64,000 bases of DNA. Origin: Bacteriovoracaceae bacterium. GTDB taxonomy: Bacteria; Bdellovibrionota; Bacteriovoracia; Bacteriovoracales; Bacteriovoracaceae. Below the pieces are notes generated by a model, which made no database searches, had not been told where the DNA came from, and saw only the letters and a list, made by a program, of their open reading frames with translations. Shown in pieces: positions 1 to 9,167 of this stretch. The DNA lies in contig JAOHMI010000003.1 of NCBI GenBank assembly GCA_028101965.1, positions 34,488 through 98,487 of the forward strand, given 5' to 3'. Both the position numbers and the translations under genes were made by a program. The number at the start of each line of letters is the position of its first letter. Within the stretch, counting starts at the first letter, position 1.

Positions 1-253
1 CTACTTTCGGTAGAAGTCATTGATTTCTTTAATTTCTAGGCTTAACTCTATTTGTCAGTTTTTAAGTATATAAAATTACATAATTTAGGCTTTTTATTGA
101 TATAGGCGAATCAAACAGTGTGTGAATTTTTTAGAGAGTGGGGTGTAATCCTTAAGCGAGTACTTGATGTAGCGCATAATGGGGTTATCCTAGGTTAATA
201 TTTTATTTTTCTAGGTAAAAAAAACCAAACCCCCTTGAAGACTAGAGAAGCTT

Positions 254-868
254 ATGAATTTGTACAATTATTTCACCATTTATTTTAAAAACCTAAAATT
301 GAACATTCCTGATGAGGAAATTTATCGATTTTCGCAAATATTTTCGCTGAAAAAGCTAAAAAAAGGTGATTTTTTTGTTCGTGAAGGGGATATCACACCT
401 CACATGGCTTTTATAAAATCTGGGTTGGTTCGTTTTTATTATATTGATAGCAAGGGAAAAGAGCTGAACCAGACTTTTCATCGAGAGCATTCATTTGTAA
501 TGAATTATAATGCTGCTTTCAAGCAAATAGGCTCTCCTTTTTATATTCAAGCTTTAGAAGATTGTGAGATTATCTCTGGAAATTATAAAGAATTTGAATC
601 TTTTTATGATATTCATCCATGCTGGGATCGAATGGTTAGAATCCTTGTTACGGAAAACTTTATGATCAAAGCAAAGCGAGAACAGGAATTTCTCCTTTAT
701 GATACAAAACATCGCTACGAGCATTTTTTAAGTGACCGTCATGATGTGGCCCCTAGGCTTTCTCAATATCATATTGCGATGTATCTTGGAGTGAACCCTT
801 CTTCATTGAATAGAATTATCAAGCAAGCAAAAAAAGAATCTTCATCCCATGATAGCTTGGTAAGCTAG
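254..868 (+). CDS. Crp/Fnr-family transcriptional regulator
   Basis: A 204-residue protein with the Crp/Fnr layout. Residues about 20-125 form a cyclic-nucleotide-binding-type beta roll (the stretch KKLKKGDFFVREGD is typical of its start). The C-terminal part, about 150-195, contains a short helix-turn-helix (SQYHIAMYLGVNPSSLNRII). I see no cysteine cluster of the FNR iron-sulfur type, so the effector is unknown; many members of this shape bind no cAMP. It probably binds DNA in the cytoplasm. The start has a weak purine-rich ribosome site (AGAGAAG). It stands 70 bp upstream of the GHMP kinase gene on the same strand and might control it, but no operator was identified. Confidence 0.8.
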   Translation: MNLYNYFTIYFKNLKLNIPDEEIYRFSQIFSLKKLKKGDFFVREGDITPHMAFIKSGLVRFYYIDSKGKELNQTFHREHSFVMNYNAAFKQIGSPFYIQALEDCEIISGNYKEFESFYDIHPCWDRMVRILVTENFMIKAKREQEFLLYDTKHRYEHFLSDRHDVAPRLSQYHIAMYLGVNPSSLNRIIKQAKKESSSHDSLVS

Positions 869-938
869 TGCTAAAACCTCAATAATTTTGTTGTATGATT
901 CTATTCTTATCTTGAATCGCCCATAGTACAATTATGTC

Positions 939-1856
939 ATGAGGAATCTTGTAAGATCTTATGCTAAACTTATTCTTTTCGGAGAATATTCTGTATTATA
1001 CGGAGGGAAGGCAGTAGTTTTGCCTTTGAAGTTTTGGCAAGAGAGTCTATGGAACCCCCATGAAGAAATAGACGATAAAAAAATCAAAATTTCTAGTTTC
1101 CAAATGAATGAAAAAAAGCCTTTTTTTGAGTTAACTATATCTCTCGAGACATTAGGTAGGTCTCAACCTGGAAGTAGTTCCTCGCAGGTTTTCTTCAATG
1201 ATTTACTTTATGCAGTCAAAAAATTAGATCAAAGCAAATTTGGGGCAGGTGAAATCGTAAATCGATTTAATTTCCATTTAAAATATGGGTTTGGTAGCTC
1301 CTCTACAAGTATTAAGAATATTTCATCTCTCTTTAATATTGATCCATGGAAGCTTTATTTTTCCGCAGTTAATGGCTCAGGAGCTGATTTAGCAGCAACT
1401 TTCTTCTCCCCAGGAAATATTGTTCTCTACACAAAAGATCCACTAACTATGAAGCAGGTCACTCCTCAGTGGGACGACATTTTTGAAAAGAGTTTGTTTA
1501 TTTACCTTGGAAGTAAGGTTAGCTCTAAAAAAGAAATTGATCACCTTAATTTTAACTCAGAAAATAAGTTAATCTCTCAAATCGATAATATTATTCACCA
1601 GCTTTTTTCTGTAAATTCAATTGATAAGTTTATCCCACTATTAAAAAAGCATGAGCAACTAATTTCTCTGATCAATGGTCAAGAAGTTATTCAAGAGAAA
1701 TTATTTTCAGACTTTCCAGGTGGAATAAAGTCTTTGGGAGCTTGGGGAGGGGATTATATTTGGGCCATATCAGAGAAAGACTTAGAGGATATAAAAACAT
1801 ATTTTAAAAATAAAAATTATAATCAGTTTTATTCATATCAGGAGTTAGTCAATTGA
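939..1856 (+). CDS. GHMP kinase, mevalonate-kinase-like (GYDIA-type family)
   Basis: The N-terminus (AKLILFGEYSVLYGGKAVVLP) has the form shared by mevalonate-type kinases, the ATP loop GFGSSST lies near residue 117, GSGADLA near 147 and LGAWGGDY near 265. The LGAWGGD ending and overall pattern match, from memory, the GYDIA family of GHMP kinases best known from Bacteroidetes; here the naming motif reads GADLA. The expected role is ATP-dependent phosphorylation of a small alcohol, possibly mevalonate, in the cytoplasm. The substrate is not settled by sequence. No Shine-Dalgarno site precedes the ATG; a TACAAT box at 927-932 places a likely transcript start at the ATG itself. The stop overlaps the next gene's TTG start (TTGA). 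Confidence 0.75.
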   Translation: MRNLVRSYAKLILFGEYSVLYGGKAVVLPLKFWQESLWNPHEEIDDKKIKISSFQMNEKKPFFELTISLETLGRSQPGSSSSQVFFNDLLYAVKKLDQSKFGAGEIVNRFNFHLKYGFGSSSTSIKNISSLFNIDPWKLYFSAVNGSGADLAATFFSPGNIVLYTKDPLTMKQVTPQWDDIFEKSLFIYLGSKVSSKKEIDHLNFNSENKLISQIDNIIHQLFSVNSIDKFIPLLKKHEQLISLINGQEVIQEKLFSDFPGGIKSLGAWGGDYIWAISEKDLEDIKTYFKNKNYNQFYSYQELVN

Positions 1857-3430
1857 GAATTCAATTTCTTTTAGGGTCAATTTTTTTCTTTATTATATTT
1901 ATTGCACTAGGATTTAAATGGGATATTTATTGGTCAATCGTTCTTTTTTATCTCCCTATTTTCCTTTTAGGTATCTATGATATGTTTCAAAAAAAACATG
2001 CGATTTGTCGCAACTTTCCTGTAATTGGGCACTTTCGTTATATCTTTGAATCTATTCGGCCTGAAATTCAACAATATTTTGTTGAAAATTATGAAGATGG
2101 CAGACCATTTACTCGGGAAGAAAGATCAATCGTATACCAGCGTTCAAAAAAACAATTGGACAAGGTCCCTTTTGGAACACGAAAAAAAGTTTATGATGAA
2201 AATTATGAATGGATGACTCACTCCTTAACTAAAGGGAAGGTCGATGAAGATTCTCTTTATGTTAAAGTTGGTTCATCTCAATGCCACCAACCTTATAAAC
2301 TAAGCCTTCTAAACATAAGTGCTATGAGTTATGGATCATTATCTAGCAGAGCAGTTGAGGCGTTAAATCAAGGAGCTCAACTTGGTCGTTTTGCTCATAA
2401 TACTGGAGAGGGTGGAATTTCACCTTATCACCTAAAAGGAAAGGGTGATCTAATTTGGCAAATAGGCACAGGATATTTTGGAGCGAGAGACGCAGACGGA
2501 AATTTTTCAAAAGAAAAGTTTAAACAAAAAGCTAGCATGGATGCTGTAAAAATGATTGAAATAAAATTATCTCAAGGGGCTAAACCAGGGCATGGAGGAA
2601 TCTTGCCAGCTGAAAAGGTAACAAAGGAGGTTGCAGAAATTAGAGGAGTCCCCGAAGGAGAAAGTGTTCTTTCTCCTCCAACCCATTCTGCTTTTAATGG
2701 TCCATCTGAATTATTAGATTATGTACAGCTATTAAGAGAATTAAGTAATGGGAAACCAATTGGTTTTAAATTATGTTTAGGTCGAAAGTCAGAGCTGGTT
2801 TCAATAATTAAAACAATTGTAGATCGAAAAATATTCCCTAACTTTATTACCTTGGACGGTGGAGAAGGAGGAACTGGTGCTGCACCCTTAGAGTTTACAA
2901 ACTCCTTAGGAACTCCCTTATATGATGCTTTAATTTTTTTACAAAACTTGCTAGTTGGATTTGGAGTAAAAAAAGAGATTACTGTGATTGTGGCTGGGAA
3001 GGTTATCTCAAGCTTTGATATGGCAAAACTTTTTTCTCTTGGTGCTGATTCGTGCTATTCGGCTAGAGGAATGATGTTTAGCTTAGGTTGTATTCAAGCT
3101 CTCCGTTGTCATAATAATTCCTGTCCGACAGGAGTTGCGACACAGGATAAAAACCTTATCGCGGGTCTCGATGTTGAAGATAAAGCGAATAGAGTTTTTA
3201 GTTTTCATTTAAACACTATTAAAACATTTTCAAAATTGCTTGAAGCTAGTGGGTGTTCGAAAGTTTCAGATTTAAAGCCAGATTATTTTTATCGACGCTT
3301 TTCAGGGGGGAAGGCTAAAAACTTCCGAGAAATTTATCCTGTTTGTGAAAATGAAGAATACATTAAAGAATCAATGCCCGATTATCTAAATCATTTATGG
3401 GAAACAGCAAAAAAGGACGCATTTGTTTGA
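1853..3430 (+). CDS. FMN-binding glutamate synthase-domain oxidoreductase, membrane-anchored
   Basis: A 525-residue protein with two hydrophobic segments in residues 1-45 followed by the FMN-binding barrel of the glutamate synthase large subunit. Visible signatures include TGEGGISPYH, KPGHGG, LDGGEGGTGAAP and, near residues 412-423, three cysteines spaced C-x5-C-x4-C that match the 3Fe-4S site of GltB. The amidotransferase and GXGXG domains of full GltB are missing, so this is a stand-alone family member, and its donor and acceptor are unknown. Translation starts at TTG within the TTGA overlap with the kinase upstream, and the gene ends in a second TTGA overlap with proB, which indicates tight coupling. 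A role in glutamate supply to ProB is suggested by position only. Confidence 0.8.
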   Translation: MRIQFLLGSIFFFIIFIALGFKWDIYWSIVLFYLPIFLLGIYDMFQKKHAICRNFPVIGHFRYIFESIRPEIQQYFVENYEDGRPFTREERSIVYQRSKKQLDKVPFGTRKKVYDENYEWMTHSLTKGKVDEDSLYVKVGSSQCHQPYKLSLLNISAMSYGSLSSRAVEALNQGAQLGRFAHNTGEGGISPYHLKGKGDLIWQIGTGYFGARDADGNFSKEKFKQKASMDAVKMIEIKLSQGAKPGHGGILPAEKVTKEVAEIRGVPEGESVLSPPTHSAFNGPSELLDYVQLLRELSNGKPIGFKLCLGRKSELVSIIKTIVDRKIFPNFITLDGGEGGTGAAPLEFTNSLGTPLYDALIFLQNLLVGFGVKKEITVIVAGKVISSFDMAKLFSLGADSCYSARGMMFSLGCIQALRCHNNSCPTGVATQDKNLIAGLDVEDKANRVFSFHLNTIKTFSKLLEASGCSKVSDLKPDYFYRRFSGGKAKNFREIYPVCENEEYIKESMPDYLNHLWETAKKDAFV

Positions 3431-4563
3431 AAGTCAGAAAAGAGCTATCTAGAAAATTAAAAAAGAGAATCACAATTAAAATAGGCTCAAGCTGTATCAC
3501 CAAAGATTTAGGTGGGGTCGATTCAAAGAAATTAAATAAAATAGTTAAGGATATAGCTTTTTTTAAAAAAGAAGGTTTTGAAGTTGTTTTGGTATGCTCA
3601 GGGGCGATTCAAACTGGGCGTGAGATATTGAATTTTAATAAAAAAGGCCAGTCAGTCACAACACTTCAAGCTCTTTCATCTGTGGGACAAGTTCGATTGA
3701 TTCATGAATTAGCAAAAGCTTTTCAAAAAGAAAATTATTCTATTTCTCAAATACTTTTGAATCATCAAGATTTTAAGCATAATAAAAGTTATTTAAATAT
3801 TAAAAATACAATTGAATTATTATTGGAAAATAATGTTATTCCAATAATTAATGAAAACGATACCGTAAGCTTTGAAGAAATTACCTTTGGAGACAATGAT
3901 CAGCTTGCAGTCATGACCTGTGAATTGTTAAACATCAATACATTATTGATTCTTACTAGTGTCGATGGAATTTATGATTCTAACCCAGATATTAATTTGA
4001 ACGCAAAAATTATACCTGAAATAAACTCTGATATAATTAAGGGACGTATCAAATTGAAAGGGAAGTCTAAGTCCGGAACTGGTGGAATGGATTCTAAGTT
4101 TATTGCTATTTCGATGGGAGCTAAATTTGGTGTAACCACATTAATTGGAACATATAAAAAAGCAAACCCTCTTCAGCGGTTATTATATTCTTCTGTTGGT
4201 ACTATTTATCATGCTGAAGAGAGAATACTTTCATCAAGGAAAAATCGACTTTTGGCCCTTGCTCAAAAAGATAAATATGTGATGATTGACGAGGGAGCAG
4301 AATCGGCATTGAGTAAAGGGGCTAGCTTACTGGCCACAGGAATAAAAAAAGTTGAAGGAACCTTTAAAAGAGGAGATTGCCTCTTAGTAAAAAAAGGGAA
4401 AAAGATTATTGCTGCAGGTTTGTGTGAATATTCCAGTAAAGAGTTAAAAGTTTATCTTCAAGATAAATCGACGAAAAAAGAAGTGAAAAATATTGATACA
4501 AACAATGATTTATTTAAAATTTTTATTCATAGAAATAATATGAGTTTTAAGATTTCACAATAA
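3427..4563 (+). CDS. proB: Glutamate 5-kinase
   Basis: ProB phosphorylates L-glutamate to gamma-glutamyl phosphate, the first step of proline synthesis. The amino-acid-kinase domain fills residues about 12-250 (TIKIGSSC at the start, VLVCSGAI, INENDTVSFEEITFGDNDQLA, SKSGTGGMDSK) and a PUA domain follows from about 275 (MIDEGAESALSKGASLL). The reading frame opens upstream at 3397, but I place the start at the TTG at 3427. That TTG sits in a TTGA overlap with the previous stop, has AAGGAC about 9 bases upstream, and gives the normal family N-terminus. proA follows after 10 bases with its own AGAGGAA site. Feedback inhibition by proline is usual in the family. Confidence 0.93.
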   Translation: MKVRKELSRKLKKRITIKIGSSCITKDLGGVDSKKLNKIVKDIAFFKKEGFEVVLVCSGAIQTGREILNFNKKGQSVTTLQALSSVGQVRLIHELAKAFQKENYSISQILLNHQDFKHNKSYLNIKNTIELLLENNVIPIINENDTVSFEEITFGDNDQLAVMTCELLNINTLLILTSVDGIYDSNPDINLNAKIIPEINSDIIKGRIKLKGKSKSGTGGMDSKFIAISMGAKFGVTTLIGTYKKANPLQRLLYSSVGTIYHAEERILSSRKNRLLALAQKDKYVMIDEGAESALSKGASLLATGIKKVEGTFKRGDCLLVKKGKKIIAAGLCEYSSKELKVYLQDKSTKKEVKNIDTNNDLFKIFIHRNNMSFKISQ

Positions 4564-4573
4564 AGAGGAATGC

Positions 4574-5833
4574 ATGAGTGCACTTGAATCCACATTAAAG
4601 AAGGCAAAAGAATCAACACTTAACTTACCACAGATCAATTTGGAAACTAGAGTTAGAGTCTTGAACAAGTTAAAAGATGTAATCTCCCAATCTGTCGACG
4701 AAATTATAGATCACAATAAGAAGGATTTAGAATTAGGACAGGAAAAGAACTTGAGTTCAGCTTTAATTGATCGTCTTCTCTTAGATCCAAAAAGAATTCA
4801 GTCCATGATAAACATGATAGATGAAATAGCAAATGCGAATGAGGTTGTAGGTCTGTTGACACCAACTCTAACTCGCGAAAATGGATTAGAAATTTTTGAA
4901 GAGACAATCCCTCTAGGGTTAATTGGGATGATTTTTGAATCACGTCCAAATGTTATGATTGATTTAGCTTCACTTTGCCTTAAAACATGTAATGGATTTG
5001 TGGCTAAAGGAGGGAAGGAGGCGGGCCAAAGTAATAAAATTCTCTATGATATTTTTATTAAGTCCTGCCAAGATGAATTAAATACCGATGCTTTTGTTAT
5101 GCTCGATAGCACTGACCGAAGTCTCGTCACAGAATTGTTAAAATTTCATCAATATGTTGACTTAATTATACCGCGTGGAGGAGAGTCTTTAGTTTCTTAT
5201 GTTAGAGAAAATTCAACCATACCCGTTATTGCTCACGAAAAAGGTCTATGTCATTTATATTTTGATCAAAAGCTTGATGAAAAAATTGCTTTGGATGTTT
5301 TATTGAATGGAAAGGTATCTCGTCCAGGTGTATGTAATGCCATAGAAACATTGGTCCTTCATCAATCTCATTTAGAAACCGCCTTTTTGCAAAAAATATT
5401 GAAATTACTATCTGAGCATAAAGTGGAAGTTTTTACAGAAAAAATTATTTATGACAAATTTTGTTCAGATTATTCTAACCTAAAACTTGCCCAGACTGAA
5501 CAATGGGATCAAGAATACTTAGATTTAAAACTTTCCTTAAAAATAGTCCCAGACGTTAATCAGGCAATTCAATTTATTCAAAAGCATTCATCTCGGCATA
5601 CTGAAGTCATCATTAGTGAAGACAAGTCTCATCAAGAGATATTTAGGAAATCATTAGACTCTTCTTGTATTGCCATTAATACTTCATCTCGATTTAATGA
5701 TGGAGGAGAACTTGGGTTAGGTTCTGAGTTGGGAATCTCTACTTCAAAACTTCATGCTTATGGGCCAATGGGCTTAAAGCATTTAGTTACTCGCCGTTTT
5801 TTTTTGATGGGGAGGGGGCAAGTCCGAATTTAA
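4574..5833 (+). CDS. proA: Gamma-glutamyl phosphate reductase
   Basis: ProA reduces gamma-glutamyl phosphate to glutamate semialdehyde with NADPH, the second step of proline synthesis. The 419-residue length is normal. Family marks include IGMIFESRPNVMIDLA, KGGKEA, VDLIIPRGG, the catalytic cysteine in RPGVCNAIETLV near residue 254, and NTSSRFNDGGELGLGSELGIST. The last 17 codons overlap the tail of the convergent membrane-protein gene, so the two transcripts are antisense to each other there. It is the last gene of the run that begins at 939. Confidence 0.95.
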   Translation: MSALESTLKKAKESTLNLPQINLETRVRVLNKLKDVISQSVDEIIDHNKKDLELGQEKNLSSALIDRLLLDPKRIQSMINMIDEIANANEVVGLLTPTLTRENGLEIFEETIPLGLIGMIFESRPNVMIDLASLCLKTCNGFVAKGGKEAGQSNKILYDIFIKSCQDELNTDAFVMLDSTDRSLVTELLKFHQYVDLIIPRGGESLVSYVRENSTIPVIAHEKGLCHLYFDQKLDEKIALDVLLNGKVSRPGVCNAIETLVLHQSHLETAFLQKILKLLSEHKVEVFTEKIIYDKFCSDYSNLKLAQTEQWDQEYLDLKLSLKIVPDVNQAIQFIQKHSSRHTEVIISEDKSHQEIFRKSLDSSCIAINTSSRFNDGGELGLGSELGISTSKLHAYGPMGLKHLVTRRFFLMGRGQVRI

Positions 5834-6751
5834 ATTTACGACATTTACAGGAGCATTTAATTTTTTATCGCACAATTGATTGACTCGATTGGCGAAAAAA
5901 CGACCTGGATCAGAATTTCTTAGAATGATTCGGTGATGAGTGGACCCTTGAATTATTTTTCGAATATCTCTTAAATAACAATAATTAACACTACTCACAC
6001 TATTCACTAATTTTCTTAAAACATGAAAGTAGTACAAACTAACCACAAAACAACTGGCCGTTGAAACAAAGATAACCAATTCAGGTTGGTGCTCGATTAT
6101 TTCTAAAATAATTGGACTTGAAAGATATTCAGATTTTAATTTAAGTAAAGTTTGGTGAAATAATAGTTTAGTGAAACTATATAATCCTATTCCACTAATA
6201 CAAAAAATAATTGCGTAAAGTGCATAGAGAAAAGCGTGATTTGCCTTAGATAATCTTGGTAAGGATAAATCTTGCATATACTCTGGGATCGCTATGGCAT
6301 CAGTTTCATTTCTTTTCTTGGCTTTAAAAAATTTTAAGAGAAGATATATAGAATCAAAAAGTAAGGTATTTTGTCTTAAAGCATCTTTAGGGAAGTAATT
6401 GAGTTCTTCTGGATTATTAACATTCATATGCTCAGCTAGTTTTCTAAAAGGTGCTAAGAGAAAATAGGTTAAAGAAAATCCGACTGCAAAATTGGCGACT
6501 AAATAAGTCATTACAAAAAGGCCTAAATTTACATAATTATACTTTAAAGTATTGTGCACAAATACAAGTATGTTTGTTTCTTTTAGTTCGTAAGCACTAG
6601 AAAGGTAATAATAATTTAAAAATGAGAAAATAAAATAGGCAAACCCAATTATGGCAATACCAATGAGGGGAATGACCGCATATTTATAACCAAAATCGGT
6701 TATGAAAGTTAAATCATTTTTATCATATTCTCTAGCGTTATTACTCGACAT
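5783..6751 (-). CDS. Uncharacterised multi-pass membrane protein
   Basis: A 322-residue protein I do not recognise. About four hydrophobic segments are visible: residues near 27-50 (VIPLIGIAIIGFAYFIFSFL), 75-100, 175-195 and 225-250. Charged stretches lie between them, and a soluble tail of about 70 residues ends in PPPHQKKTASN. It has no conserved catalytic motif that I can see. The gene is monocistronic, converges on proA with a 51-bp overlap, and diverges from tex. No HAMP or kinase domain follows the membrane segments. The function is unknown. Confidence 0.6.
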   Translation of the reverse strand: MSSNNAREYDKNDLTFITDFGYKYAVIPLIGIAIIGFAYFIFSFLNYYYLSSAYELKETNILVFVHNTLKYNYVNLGLFVMTYLVANFAVGFSLTYFLLAPFRKLAEHMNVNNPEELNYFPKDALRQNTLLFDSIYLLLKFFKAKKRNETDAIAIPEYMQDLSLPRLSKANHAFLYALYAIIFCISGIGLYSFTKLLFHQTLLKLKSEYLSSPIILEIIEHQPELVIFVSTASCFVVSLYYFHVLRKLVNSVSSVNYCYLRDIRKIIQGSTHHRIILRNSDPGRFFANRVNQLCDKKLNAPVNVVNLNSDLPPPHQKKTASN

Positions 6752-6867
6752 GATCTACAATTCGGTAGATTTTATAAAAACTTTAGTCTTTTAATCAGCT
6801 ATAGGGACACCTCTATGTTTTCGGATGCTTAGCTGCTTAATTTGTACTCTGAGAAGGACAGAAAACG

Positions 6868-9165
6868 ATGGATAAAGTAATTTCTTTTATTGAGCAAAAG
6901 ACCAACTTAAGAGCCTCTTCAATTAAGGTGACATTGCAATTAATCCAAGAAGAAGATTGCACTGTTCCATTTGTAGCTCGTTACCGAAAGGAAAGAACGG
7001 GGAACATGGATGAAACTCAGATTAGATCTATCATTAGTTATTGCGAAGAGTATGTATCTAGAGAAAAAAGAAGAGAATTTGTTCTGGAAACCTTAGAAAA
7101 GCAAGACAAGCTTACTGCTGAATTGAAAAGGTCTATTCTTGCGGCCAATACTGAAGATCAAATTGAAGAGATATATAGACCATTTAAACAAAAGAAAAAA
7201 ACTAAAGCAATGATTGCTCGTGAAAAGGGAATCGAACCATTAATGTTTGCGTGGGTTGAAGGTCAAAAACGTCTTGATGAAATTAAAAATGAATTTAAGA
7301 AAAATGAACATGTCGATACGATAGAAGAGTTAATGGAACATATCGAAGCTTTAGTGTTGGAAAAAATTGTTTATACTCCTTCTTTAAGATCAAGTTTAGC
7401 AGAAGACTATGAGAAGTCTGCTGAAATAAAAACTGTAAAAAAGAAAGATGCTGAGAAGATTAAAGACTATGATAAATTTAAAGATTATTTTGAATTCAAT
7501 GAAAAAGTGAGCTCACTATTGAAAGAAGGATCATCTCACCGCTATCTTGCTGTTAGGCGTGGTGTTTTGAATAAAGTTCTAAGGCTTTCAGTTGATTATG
7601 ATTCAGAATATGCAGAGAGAAAAATCGAAAAATTATTTGAAAATAATGTTGTTTCATCAGATCTTTCTCAACTTCAGACATGGATAAAAAAAGCTTATAA
7701 ACTTTATCTTCATCCCTCCTTAGAAACTGAAGTCCTTACTAAATTAAAAGGAAATGCTGAAAAAGCGGCCATAGATGTTTTTGGTGAGAATCTTAAAAAT
7801 TTACTTCTTGCTCCCTATTTAGGAGCGAAAGTAGTTTTAGGAGTCGATCCAGGAATTAGAACTGGATGTAAACTAGTAGTGATTGGTAATTCCGGGAAAT
7901 TACTCTTTGATCATGTTATCTATTTAAATAGTCCAAGCGCACTAGCTAAAAACAAACAAGAAGTTGAAAAAATTATTGAAACTTTTGGTGTTGAATATAT
8001 CGCCATAGGCAATGGAACTTTTGGTAGAGAGACATTAGACTTTTTTGAAAGTTCTATCGATAAAGTTAAAAATAAATCAATAAGCGTTACCATGATTAGT
8101 GAGGCAGGTGCTTCTGTCTATTCCGCTTCAAAAGCAGCAGTGGAAGAGTTTCCGGATAAAGATGTGACGGTCCGTGGAGCAGTATCCATCGCTAGAAGGT
8201 TTCAAGATCCTATGGCCGAATTGGTTAAAATTGATCCTAAGTCTATAGGTGTTGGGCAATATCAACATGATGTGAGTGAAGTAAAATTAAAGAAATCATT
8301 AGGTCAAATGGTTGAAGATTCAGTTAACTATGTTGGGGTGGATTTAAATACGGCCAGCTACCACTTGTTATCTTATATTTCAGGTATTGGAATGACTCTA
8401 GCTAAAAATATTGTGACTTATAGGGAAAAGAAAGGAAACTTCTCTAGCAGAGAAGAATTAAAAAATATTGGTCGCTTCACTGATAAGATTTTTCAAAATG
8501 CAGCAGGATTTCTAAGAATTTACGAAGGCAATAATGTTTTAGATGGGACATTTGTTCATCCGGAAAATTATTCAGTTATAGAATCATGGTGTGAGAAAAA
8601 TCAAGCTTCCGTTCAAGATTTGGTCACTCGAGATGATTTGTATAAAAAGTTCTCTCTTGATCATTTACTTAAAGAACAAATCGGTGATCTATCATTCAGT
8701 GATATTTTAAGTTCGATTAAGGCACCCTCTCAAGATCCAAGAACAGTTTTTGAATCAGTGCAGTTTGATCGATCTCTAAAGTCGCTTAAAGATGTCAAAG
8801 TTAATGGCTGGTATAATGGGGTTATTAATAATCTTACAAACTTTGGTGCCTTTGTGGACATCGGGGTAAAAGAGAGTGGGCTGATTCATATTTCTCAAAT
8901 GTCGGATAAGTTTATTGATAATCCCATGAAAGTAGTTAAGGTTGGGCAAGAAGTGAAAGCGCGAGTTCTTGAAATAGATTTAGAGAGAGGACGACTTTCC
9001 TTAAGCTTACTCAAGGAAGGGGCAGAAAAATCTCTATCTCGAGGGGCTAAGCAAAGTGATCGAAAAAGTACTAACACCAGCTCAAAGAATAATTATCAAT
9101 CTAACAATAAGAATGTACCTCGGAAAAGTGCTTTTAGTGCATTAAAAAATTTCAAAGTAAAATAA
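6868..9165 (+). CDS. tex: Tex-family RNA-binding transcription accessory protein
   Basis: This 765-residue protein matches the Tex family in length and order: an N-terminal helical region with VPFVARYRKERTG, a YqgF/RNase H-like domain beginning at VLGVDPGIRTGCK near residue 325, helix-hairpin-helix motifs (LLSYISGIGMTLAKNIV), and an S1 RNA-binding domain near residues 640-710 (GWYNGVINNLTNFGAFVDIG). It ends in a basic, Ser/Asn-rich tail. Tex binds nucleic acid and affects transcription and RNA metabolism; its exact task is not well defined. The start has a good AGAAGGAC ribosome site. The gene ends 2 bp from the convergent cardiolipin synthase gene. Confidence 0.93.
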   Translation: MDKVISFIEQKTNLRASSIKVTLQLIQEEDCTVPFVARYRKERTGNMDETQIRSIISYCEEYVSREKRREFVLETLEKQDKLTAELKRSILAANTEDQIEEIYRPFKQKKKTKAMIAREKGIEPLMFAWVEGQKRLDEIKNEFKKNEHVDTIEELMEHIEALVLEKIVYTPSLRSSLAEDYEKSAEIKTVKKKDAEKIKDYDKFKDYFEFNEKVSSLLKEGSSHRYLAVRRGVLNKVLRLSVDYDSEYAERKIEKLFENNVVSSDLSQLQTWIKKAYKLYLHPSLETEVLTKLKGNAEKAAIDVFGENLKNLLLAPYLGAKVVLGVDPGIRTGCKLVVIGNSGKLLFDHVIYLNSPSALAKNKQEVEKIIETFGVEYIAIGNGTFGRETLDFFESSIDKVKNKSISVTMISEAGASVYSASKAAVEEFPDKDVTVRGAVSIARRFQDPMAELVKIDPKSIGVGQYQHDVSEVKLKKSLGQMVEDSVNYVGVDLNTASYHLLSYISGIGMTLAKNIVTYREKKGNFSSREELKNIGRFTDKIFQNAAGFLRIYEGNNVLDGTFVHPENYSVIESWCEKNQASVQDLVTRDDLYKKFSLDHLLKEQIGDLSFSDILSSIKAPSQDPRTVFESVQFDRSLKSLKDVKVNGWYNGVINNLTNFGAFVDIGVKESGLIHISQMSDKFIDNPMKVVKVGQEVKARVLEIDLERGRLSLSLLKEGAEKSLSRGAKQSDRKSTNTSSKNNYQSNNKNVPRKSAFSALKNFKVK

Positions 9166-9167
9166 AT

